Shown here: in pieces, positions 1-12,500 of the stretch
Position numbering within the stretch: the first letter of the stretch is position 1
Layout: each line of letters begins with the position of its first letter
Source of the DNA: Salpingoeca rosetta
Taxonomy: Eukaryota; Opisthokonta; Choanoflagellata; Craspedida; Salpingoecidae
Direction: 5' to 3'
NCBI RefSeq assembly: GCF_000188695.1
Contig: NW_004754899.1
Coordinates: 503,170 to 515,669 of the forward strand
DNA: 12,500 nucleotides
Translations under genes and position numbers: made by a program
The notes under the pieces: model-generated
What the model was told of the DNA's origin: nothing
Seen by the model: only the letters and a program-made list of their open reading frames with translations
Databases searched by the model: none

Positions 1-373
1 CCGCACCGCCGATGATGGCTGCGCGTGCAGCTGGCTCAACCCGCGCAGGCAGTGGCAGTGGCAGCAGCAGCGGCGGCGGCGGTGGCGGTGCTGGCGTGAG
101 GACGCGTGGGGGTGCACGGTCCAAGTCCACACGACCACGATCGACGATGAAGCCGAGGGATCCGTTTGCACCTGCAGACCCCTTTGCCCCCGCTGACCCG
201 TTCTCCATACCAGGTCTGTGTGTGTGTTTGGGGGGGGGGGGGGAGGGTGTTTCTGGATCGGTTGGCATTGTATATCGGCCTCATAGTCTTCTCACTCACA
301 CTCGTTCACTCACTCACACGTTGTCTCCTGTCTTCTTTGCGTCACTAATGCAGGTGCTTCGCCCTGGAAGTGA
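1..373 (+). CDS. 3' end of an unknown gene; C-terminus with three DPF motifs
   Basis: The frame is open from the window edge (codons in phase with position 3) to a donor after position 213 (CCAG|GTCTGT). An intron runs 214-353 and ends in ATGCAG. A last exon at 354-373 gives ...FSIPGASPWK and a TGA stop at 371-373; the join is phase 1 on both sides. The visible tail is low-complexity Ser/Gly, then basic, then three DPF motifs six residues apart (DPFAPADPFAPADPF). DPF is the classic ligand of the AP-2 alpha-adaptin ear and is found in Eps15-type endocytic accessory proteins, so an endocytic adaptor is possible. No folded domain is visible, so the family is not identified. The intron holds a run of 14 G at 230-243 just after a GT tract. 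If the intron were retained, the frame would read on to a stop at about 398 with a different tail. The splice model is preferred because both splice sites and the phase agree. Confidence 0.55.
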
Positions 374-410
374 TCAGGCTCTTTGTTCGTTGCCATGACA
401 TGCCACTCTG

Positions 411-480
<70 letters not shown>

Positions 481-723
481 TGTGTGTGTGCGTGTGTGTG
501 GTTCAGCGTCATCGTTGCGTTCTGCCTGCCTGTGCGCTTCCCGTTGATTGTTACGAATATCTTCCAGTACTTTTCATCAATACCAACAACCCACGACGCC
601 AACCATCAAAGTCGTCAGCAGCAAACGCAATCACAGCCAACAACCATCGCTAGCTTGCTTCCTGGCTCGCTTGCTTGCGCCACCAATCCAACAACCAAGC
701 ACACGCACACGCACGCTCCGACA
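374..723. other. Intergenic region between the DPF gene and CHP
   Basis: These 350 bases hold the 3' flank of the first gene, a long TG tract (409-501) and a CAA/CAACC-rich stretch (about 580-720) that looks like the CHP 5' leader. A possible 5'-UTR intron could start in the TG tract and end at the pyrimidine-rich ATCTTCCAG near 560-568, but no coding frame tests this. GTTGCC at 389-394 resembles half of an RFX X-box, without a convincing second half. No AATAAA or TATA box was seen. Confidence 0.5.
409..501. repeat. (TG)n microsatellite
   Basis: Nearly pure TG dinucleotide tract of about 90 nt, interrupted by a few single-base changes (TGCG, TATG). It lies between the stop of the DPF gene and the CHP start codon. 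Long alternating purine-pyrimidine DNA of this kind can adopt Z-form. Confidence 0.95.
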
Positions 724-2238
724 ATGGGGCTCACGTCTTCAACGGAATCCTACCTGCCGGATGAGCAGCTGGAGGAGTACAAGAAGCTTGATTGTACGTG
801 CTGTTGCGGGTTGTCGTGATCATGGTGGGCCTGACTACTCGCACAAACACACACACGCGCTCACTTGCATGTGTGTTGTTTGGTGGTGGTTGCTTCTTGG
901 TATTCAGTCACGGTGCCGCAGATCCATAGACTATACCGCCGCTTCCAACGATTGGACAAGGAGCGCACCGGCTTTATCACGTTGGTCTCGGGATCAGAGA
1001 GTGACAAACAGAGAGACTGCGTGTGTGTGTGTGTGTGCACGGGCGTGTGTGCCTGTGTACCATCTGCTCAATTTCAACTCACACTCTACACACTCACACA
1101 CACTCACGTACACACGCGCGCAGATTGGAGGAGCTGATGTCAATCCCAGAGCTGGCGATGAATCCTTTGGTGGAGCGCATCGCGGAGCTCTTCAACAGAG
1201 AGTGAGTCGTTGAAGGATTGGAATGCTGGTGTGTGTGTGTGTGTGTTTGTGTGTGTGCGCGCGATGGGATTGCATCTTGCGGTGCACAAACGCAGTAGTC
1301 TCAGATTCAACGACGGTGATGCATGCATGTTCCCTGTTTTCAAACTTCGATCTCTGACATCACTGGCCCACCGTTCCCCTTTGGTGTTCTGTGTGTCGTC
1401 GCACCCGTTCCCACACAGCCACAGCACAGATAAGACGGAGGACGGGCCGATTCACATTGACTTTAAGAAGTTCCTGAATACGCTCTCGGTGTTTCAGCCG
1501 ATCACGGAGCGCCCCCGCGATCCAAACGAGGACGAGGCAACGCACAGAGACAAGATGGAGAAGAAGAAGCGCAAGAAACTGCAATGTGCGTGTGCGCGTG
1601 TTTGCATGCGTGTGCGTGCGTGTGCGTGTGCGTGCGTGTGTGCGTCATACAGCGCCTTACTCTCTTTTACACACCTACACATTCACACGTGCTCGCACAC
1701 ACGCACACACATCCATTCTCCTCGTCCTGCTTCCTTCCCTGCTGCCCTCACCCGTGCTGTATCTTCCATGTCCCGCCGTCACTTGTCGCGTTCCCGCGCA
1801 TCAGTTGTGTTTCAGATCTACGACACCAAAGATGACGGCTTCATCGACGCAGAGGAGCTCTTCTCGGTACTGGATCGTATGTGTGTGTGTGTGTGCATGT
1901 GTTTGTTGAGTGTGTGGTGTGTGTGGTAGTTGAGTGAAGAGGGTCAGATGGGAGCGAGTGCGGAGGAATAGTAAACACATGTGTACATCACATGTCACAT
2001 GCGGCTCATTCACACGCATGTCCTGCACGTCTCCTGTTGTTTTTTTTTCTTCTTCTTCTTCCTGCAGGTGCTGAAGATGATGGTGACAGATGGCATTACG
2101 GATGAGCAGCTGACGTTCATCGTGGATCAGACCATCAAGGAGGCGGACAGTCGCGGCGATGGTCGCATCTCCTTTGATGAGTTCTGCAGAATCCTGGAAA
2201 AGACAGACCTGCACCAGCGCATGGCCATTCGCTTCTAG
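724..2238 (+). CDS. Calcineurin B homologous protein (CHP1-like), EF-hand, six exons
   Basis: Exons: 724-793, 908-980, 1124-1201, 1419-1585, 1805-1866, 2068-2238 (TAG at 2236-2238), giving 206 aa; animal CHP1 is about 195 aa. CHP proteins are N-myristoylated EF-hand cofactors of Na+/H+ exchangers and inhibitors of calcineurin. The match is clear along the length: MGLTSS start (Gly2 with Ser6, a myristoylation signal), QIHRLYRRF, SIPELAMNPL, FVFQIYD, VLKMMV and the C-terminal ILEKTDLHQRMAIRF, where animal CHP carries its second export signal. EF1 (loop 40-51) and EF2 (about 76-89) are degenerate. EF3 (136-147) and EF4 (177-188) keep the Asp, Gly, Ile and Glu positions but have Lys138 and Arg179 at loop position 3. 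A long acidic/basic insert (about 102-128) fills the CHP-specific linker before EF3. Exon 4 could instead start at 1425 (two codons shorter). The exon 5 donor at 1867 was chosen because it gives EELFS-VLKMMV without duplicated residues. A calcineurin B subunit is less likely because EF1 and EF2 are broken. Confidence 0.9.
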
Positions 2239-2418
2239 CATGGGATGTGTTGCTGTGAGTGCGTGTGTGTGTTTCTGTGTGTCCGCGTTGTGGACGGTGT
2301 AAATGACTTGATTCTTGTAGCAGGTTCGATGCGATGCTCTGCAGTGTGAAGGGGCGTGTGGGTGTGAACGAGCGAGTAAACGAAGCAAGGGAGTGACATC
2401 CAATCAACATGTCAAGCA

Positions 2419-2458
<40 letters not shown>

Positions 2459-2529
2459 AGACACACACACACACAGAGACACACACACACACACACACAC
2501 AGACACAGACACACACACACACACACACA

Positions 2530-2580
<51 letters not shown>

Positions 2581-2666
2581 CCTGTGCTGCGATAGTTAGA
2601 TGAAAACATTCACAGATTGTCGACCTTTGTTTGTGCACGAAGGACTTGGAAGACGACAACCAAACG
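2239..2666. other. Intergenic region between CHP and the MORN gene
   Basis: About 430 nt with the CHP 3' UTR and the MORN gene leader. It is dominated by a CA tract (2419-2580). An ATG at 2600 lies upstream of the MORN start in another frame and would make an overlapping upstream ORF if it is within the transcript. No AATAAA was seen. Confidence 0.5.
2419..2580. repeat. (CA)n microsatellite with CAGA interruptions
   Basis: About 160 nt of CA dinucleotides broken by regularly occurring CAGACA units. It lies in the spacer between the CHP stop (2238) and the MORN gene start (2667). Any open frames here (Thr-His or Cys-Val runs) come from the repeat only. Confidence 0.95.
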
Positions 2667-3923
2667 ATGGTTGGCAAAGTTGGCAAAGTTGTCGCTGTCG
2701 GTGGCGGTGGTGGCAGCAATGGGGTGTTCGATCATGTGGAGCACAACGACGGAAGCCGGTACAAGGGGGACCTCGTCGGTGGCAAGAAGCACGGCTTTGT
2801 GAGTTGGCTTGCTTCGGGTTTTGTTTGCCTCATCTATCTCAGTTGTCTCGTTAACATTGTGTATCCTGTGTATCCTGTGTATCCTGTGCATCGCTGCGTA
2901 TCCTGTGCATCCTGTTTATGCTGTGCATCCTGTGCTTAGCTGCGAGGGGGTGCTCAGCGCCTGTGCATCTTGTGAATGTGTTTGCGTTGTCCGTGTTGTT
3001 TGCGAAACACTTTTGCGTTCTCTCGTGTGTTGAATAATGCTGACGCTCCTTCTTCGTGGCTTCAGGGCGAGTACATCTGGCCAGATGGGTCCATGTACAG
3101 GGGGGAGTGGAAAGATAACAAGATGCACGGCGCTGGCGTTCTTCACTATGAGGGTGGGTTGCCCCCATCACAGGCTCGTACATGTGCCGCACAACCTTCG
3201 TAACCGCCTTGTTTGCATGTGTGCCCTTGAGATGTGTCCTTGCAAGCTCACCTCAAACACACACAAAACACACACATGCGCACATGCACACATGCACACA
3301 TATGCACACATGCACACATGTAGATGGATCCTGCTATGAAGGCGAGTGGAGCGAGGACCAAAAGCATGGCTTTGGCACCATGAACTTTGCCAACGGGGAC
3401 CAGTATCAGGGCCAGTGGCATATGGGCTTGATGCACGGTCACGGGACCATGAGCTACGCTGACGGCGCCGTCTACGAGGTGCACGCATGAGTGTGTGTGT
3501 GTGTGTGTTTGCATGTGTTTGCATGTGTTTGCATGTGTTTTCATGTGTTTGCATGTGTGTGTTCAGCGTTAGTGCTTGTACTTGGCTGTGCTGAATGGCC
3601 TTTGTGGCGCACATGCCGCTTTGACGCGACGCGATGAGTCGCTGGCTCTGTGGTCGATCTGTCAAGCTGATGTGATGTAACCTCGTTTACTTCCACTCTT
3701 GTTCCCATTCACGCAATCTCCAACCGTGCCAAACACCTTCCACCAGGGCTCGTTCAAGGAAGGGCGAAAGCATGGCGTGGGGCAGCACACGTTCGCGTCT
3801 GGACGCGTGTGGGCCGGCGAGTTTGTGGAAGGCCGACAGCACAAGCAGCACGCAGCACGTGAACCAGATGCACCCAACGATGACGACGATGACACTGCAC
3901 CTGCGTTCAGCTCGAACGTCTGA
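2667..3923 (+). CDS. MORN-repeat protein, four exons, six repeats, acidic tail
   Basis: Exons: 2667-2798, 3066-3153, 3324-3478, 3747-3923 (TGA at 3921-3923), giving 183 aa with intron phases 0, 1, 0. The start ATG has a good context (A at -3, G at +4) and is the first ATG in this frame. Residues 1-31 are Gly/Val-rich. Six MORN repeats follow, with the repeat tyrosine/tryptophan at 32, 55, 78, 101, 124 and 147, an exact 23-residue period. Typical units are YRGEWKDNKMHGAG and YEGEWSEDQKHGFG. The last repeat is partial and is followed by a basic stretch and an acidic DDDDD tail. MORN repeats form elongated beta-sheet scaffolds that dimerize and bind proteins or membranes. They occur in radial-spoke head proteins, MORN1/3/4-type proteins, junctophilins and PIP5 kinases. 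Only MORN repeats are visible here, so a small scaffold of the MORN or RSPH1-like type is the best call. The exact orthologue cannot be decided by eye. Confidence 0.88.
2858..2930 (+). repeat. 9-bp tandem repeat in MORN intron 1
   Basis: About eight copies of TGTGTATCC and close variants (TGTGCATCC, TGTTTATGC), with one 10-bp unit, inside the intron 2799-3065. The first three copies are identical. Nothing suggests a coding role. Confidence 0.9.
3508..3557 (+). repeat. 10-bp tandem repeat TTTGCATGTG x5 in MORN intron 3
   Basis: Five consecutive 10-bp units; four are identical and the fourth reads TTTTCATGTG. It begins 30 nt downstream of the exon 3 donor (3479). Each perfect unit contains TGCATG, the DNA form of the RBFOX recognition element UGCAUG, in the sense orientation. 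A GT tract separates it from the splice site. Confidence 0.95.
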
Positions 3924-3954
3924 CTTCTGTCTGACGCATGCGTGTGTCTAAGGA

Positions 3955-3959
<5 letters not shown>

Positions 3960-4027
<68 letters not shown>
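3960..4027. repeat. (TG)n microsatellite
   Basis: Pure TG tract of 68 nt, starting 37 nt downstream of the MORN gene stop codon, probably inside the 3' UTR. Confidence 0.95.
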
Positions 4028-4028
<1 letters not shown>

Positions 4029-4409
4029 GACATGCATGCCCGTGCATGGAACGCTACACCCCCTGCGTCTCCAGCAACTGTGTGAATGAGCGAGAGTGTA
4101 TGTGTGTGTGGTGTTGTTCATTCGCTTGTGTTATCCCCTCGAGTTGTGTGCGTTGTGCCTGCACTGTTGATTCGGTGGCAAGCTACTCGTCCCCTTTTTC
4201 GTGTTCTCCCACCTGTTACAATCCTCTACTGTCTCTCGTGTGTGTTTGCACCTGCGATGAGGTTCTGCTGGTTGGAACTGTCATGCGCAGTGTCTGCCTG
4301 CGTGTTGCATCAGTTGATGTCCTTGAATGTATGCACGTGCGTGTGTGCGTGTGTGCCATCTGCGGCTGTCACAAACAGTGTTGATCGCTGTTGTGCTGCT
4401 TCTGGTCCG

Positions 4410-4415
4410 AATAAA
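4410..4415 (+). terminator. Candidate poly(A) signal AATAAA for the MORN gene
   Basis: Canonical AATAAA hexamer 487 nt downstream of the MORN stop codon and just upstream of a CA tract. A second hexamer lies at 4622-4627. The hexamer alone is weak evidence, and the 3' UTR would be long for such a compact gene. Confidence 0.3.
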
Positions 4416-4448
4416 GGCAACCGCACCCCAGTCACGCATTCACGCATT

Positions 4449-4470
4449 CACACACACACACACACACACA

Positions 4471-4509
<39 letters not shown>
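4449..4509. repeat. (CA)n microsatellite
   Basis: About 60 nt of CA with one CAGA interruption, in the intergenic region after the MORN gene. Confidence 0.95.
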
Positions 4510-4510
<1 letters not shown>

Positions 4511-4870
4511 AGGCCGTTGCGAGTTGTAGAGGGTTTCTTGTACCTGTGTGCAATATATGCACACGCAAACAGAATGGGGAGTGAAACTAAGGTGATGAGG
4601 AGAAGCGGGGAGATATGCGACAATAAACCAAAACACAACGAGAGAAAGAACAATCACAGTGGCAATAACAGTGACAGTTGTGCACGCAGACTATCAAGTG
4701 TTGTCATGCGACATGTGCACGCGTGCCTGCAAGCAATGAAAGCATGCTAGTGCGCAAGACAGTCAGGTCAACAAGGATCTCAAAGAGAGGGAAATGACAA
4801 GAACGGCAAGGGAAAGTTGTGAAATGAAGAAACAGTGGCAGGTGTGAACAAGGAAAGAAAGGTTCGCAAA

Positions 4871-4909
4871 GACAAAGACACATGCAGACACAGACAGACA
4901 CAGACACAG

Positions 4910-4942
<33 letters not shown>

Positions 4943-4944
4943 GG
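4871..4944. repeat. Compound (CA)n / (CAGACA)n tract beyond the RFX stop
   Basis: A CAGACA-rich part grades into pure CA. It ends 17 nt from the RFX stop codon (4961-4963 on the minus strand), so in the RFX mRNA it is a TG tract at the start of the 3' UTR. Confidence 0.9.
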
Positions 4945-4960
4945 TACACAGCGCGAGCAA

Positions 4961-11166
<6,206 letters not shown>

Positions 11167-11750
11167 GAGTGCATGTTAGAAACAGCGCATCCAACCCACC
11201 TGTTGCTGTGACATGGCCCTCTTTGTTGTCTCCTCACACAGACACAGACACAGACACAGACGCAGACACTCTCTCGCACTCCTTGGTCTTGATTCGCCGT
11301 CCCGCACACCCGCCTGTCCTCCTCCGCGCTGTCCTCCCCTCTGTGTCACTGCAGTGGTGTCTCCCAACACACGCACACACACACACCAGCAGAGAGCCGC
11401 AGCCGTTTCACAACAACTTCCCCAACAACCAACAGCGGCGACCGGCAGTCGTCTTTTTTCAGTCCGACACGATAAGATGCGATTCACAACCGTCACGGAT
11501 AGTTGTTGGATATCTTTGAGGAACTATCGCGTTGTTTTCGTTTGGATGCGGAAGCTGCGACAATCTGATGAAATCGTTCGTAAATACTCCATGCCTGACA
11601 GTTTTCCTTTTTGTTTTTTCTTTCCTTCGCTGCCTCTCCCCAACAACAAACAGACGCAGACGCAGACAAGACGAATCTCACACACAACCGACAACCAGCT
11701 CCCCTCCTCCTTCCTTGCTTGCTCTTTTGTGTGCATATCAGCCAGCCGCC

Positions 11751-11781
11751 TTCCCTCTCTCTCCCTCTCTCTCTCTCTCTC
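11751..11781. repeat. (CT)n tract in the PKA-R upstream region
   Basis: Thirty nucleotides of CT with two CCC interruptions, about 140 nt upstream of the PKA-R start codon. It may be a leader or promoter pyrimidine tract. Confidence 0.9.
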
Positions 11782-11845
11782 GAAGCCGCACCCCCTTTGT
11801 TTCCTCACGCAACCGGTGTCGTCGTTCTCCTTCCACACGACCGAC

Positions 11846-11851
11846 CACGTG
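11846..11851. promoter_or_regulatory. E-box CACGTG, 70 nt upstream of PKA-R
   Basis: Palindromic CACGTG in the context CCACGTGACG, a strong bHLH-zip type site (USF/TFE/Myc class) that partly overlaps a CRE-like TGACG. It lies 70 nt before the ATG, so it could be in the promoter or the leader. Based on sequence match only. Confidence 0.35.
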
Positions 11852-11921
11852 ACGCCTCCCCTGTGGTGGTCGCGCTTTCCCTCTTCCCACACTCTCCACA
11901 TCGACATCACAAAACACAATC

Positions 11922-12500
11922 ATGGCCTTTCCCATGGTACGGTGCACTACTGCAAGCACATGCACGAGAGAGAGAGAATGAGGGGGTTGGAATGGGGGGA
12001 ATCGGTGTTGCTTGATGGCATGTGTTGCTTGGAGTCCTGGCATGCACTCAGCGTTGTGATTTGTATTTTTGTTTGTGTGGTTGAGATTTGAGCATCAAGT
12101 GCCCTCTCGTTAGTGTTGCGACGCTTGTCATCATGGATGGATGCCGATGGAGATGCTGATGGTGTTGCTGTTGTCGTACTGGTGGCTCATGCTCTGCGAT
12201 GCCTCTTGGCTGCCTCTCTCCATCCCTCTTTGCGTGCATGCGTGCACCTCTACCCTTCCCCCACCCCTTGCCCCCCCCCCTTTTTTTTGTGTGTGTGTAG
12301 GACACAAGCAACCTGGAGGCCGACCTTCAGAAGTACCTTGCCGATCACAATGTTGAGGCGTTGTTGAAAGACATTGTCGTCAAGCTGTGCGTTGACAAGC
12401 CAGACGATGTGCTGGAGTACATCAAGAACCACGTCACAAAGCTCCAACAGCAGTCAAAGGGTGCGTATGTCAGAAAAACGCGTTTGTGTATGCGAGTGCA
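11922..12500 (+). CDS. PKA regulatory subunit (RI-like), 5' end, partial
   Basis: Exon 1 is 11922-11936 (ATG context CAATCATGG, five codons, MAFPM). The intron 11937-12300 starts GTACGG and ends in C10, T8 and TGTGTAG. Exon 2 is 12301-12460, followed by the donor GTGCGT (phase 1); the rest lies outside the window. The 58 visible residues form the dimerization/docking domain of the type I regulatory subunit: HNVEALLKDIVVKLC aligns with the RI-alpha core (HN.QALLKD..VQLC), followed by a second amphipathic helix (VLEYIKNHVTKL). This domain makes the R-subunit homodimer and binds A-kinase anchoring proteins. The full protein should go on to an inhibitor site and two cAMP-binding domains. Only one of the two cysteines that form the RI interchain disulfides is present (Cys35); the first is Leu or a neighbouring residue here. 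Another RIIa-domain protein (such as ropporin-like) is possible until downstream exons are seen. Confidence 0.82.

Larger units (their letters stand above)
3924..4960. other. Convergent intergenic region between the MORN gene and RFX
   Basis: About 1 kb downstream of two converging genes. It holds a TG tract (3960-4027), a CA tract (4449-4509), a CA/CAGA tract (4871-4944) and two plus-strand AATAAA hexamers (4410 and 4622). Open frames here (for example about 4046-4529) are repeat-driven, low in complexity and show no family resemblance, so no gene is called. No minus-strand AATAAA was found for the RFX transcript in this stretch. Confidence 0.55.
11167..11921. promoter_or_regulatory. Divergent upstream region between RFX and PKA-R
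   Basis: About 755 nt separates the two head-to-head start codons, so both core promoters should be here unless they use upstream non-coding exons. The region has few dinucleotide repeats. It contains CAGACA repeats at 11240-11269, several CAACAACC-type stretches, a CT tract (11751-11781) and an E-box (11846-11851). No TATA box was recognised. Open frames here show no family resemblance. Transcription starts cannot be placed by eye. Confidence 0.55.

Noticed and set aside
389..405. RFX X-box (GTTGCC followed by GACATG)
   Set aside because: Only one half-site matches; the second half does not fit RGYAAC. Such half-sites are expected by chance.
345..602. Long open frames of Thr-His or Cys-Val across TG/CA tracts (also at 2393-2609, 4432-4657, 5444-5680, 8334-8428, 8919-9160)
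   Set aside because: They are the unavoidable translation of dinucleotide repeats, exist on both strands, and overlap introns or spacers of clear genes.
4046..4529. Plus-strand open frames after the MORN gene
   Set aside because: Cys/Val-rich, repeat-driven, with no recognisable domain and overlapping alternatives in other frames.
11200..11214. Alternative RFX first exon ATG TCA CAG CAA CAG with donor GTGGGT
   Set aside because: Attractive donor and in phase with an acceptor inside the chosen exon 1, but the intron would be only about 66 nt. Kept as an alternative, not as the main model.
11213..12091. Long plus-strand open frame ahead of PKA-R
   Set aside because: Low-complexity translation of CT-rich and CAACAA-rich upstream DNA. 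It runs through the PKA-R start codon in a frame unrelated to the docking domain.

Overview
This is eukaryotic nuclear DNA from an intron-rich, compact protist genome. Genes are split into short, GC-rich exons by introns of roughly 110-390 nt. Introns and intergenic DNA are loaded with (TG)n/(CA)n microsatellites, and there is no bacterial-style operon or ribosome binding site. An RFX transcription factor with both DNA-binding and dimerization regions, a CHP-type EF-hand protein and an RI-like PKA regulatory subunit together suggest a unikont, most probably a holozoan. A choanoflagellate of the Salpingoeca/Monosiga kind is my best guess. That placement is inference; no species is claimed.

Layout: (1) 1-373, plus strand: 3' end of an unknown gene whose C-terminus carries three DPF motifs. 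(2) 724-2238, plus strand: a six-exon calcineurin B homologous protein (CHP) gene. (3) 2667-3923, plus strand: a four-exon gene for a protein of six MORN repeats. (4) 3924-4960: convergent intergenic DNA with CA/TG tracts and an AATAAA signal. (5) 11166-4961, minus strand: an 18-exon RFX transcription factor of about 737 aa that fills half of the window. (6) 11167-11921: the divergent upstream region between RFX and the next gene. (7) 11922-12500, plus strand: the first two exons of a PKA regulatory subunit with its dimerization/docking domain. Exon joins were worked out by hand from frame, phase and family alignment. The RFX 5' end and the start of RFX exon 3 are the least certain.

Functional themes: calcium/pH signalling (CHP), cAMP signalling (PKA-R), a MORN scaffold and the RFX regulator sit side by side. 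RFX controls ciliary genes in animals and, by published work, in choanoflagellates, but nothing here shows that these neighbours are co-regulated. The most unusual signal is in the introns. Read in the sense direction of each gene, GT repeats and G-runs lie next to the 5' splice site, and CA repeats and C-runs lie next to the 3' splice site. This holds for genes on both strands.
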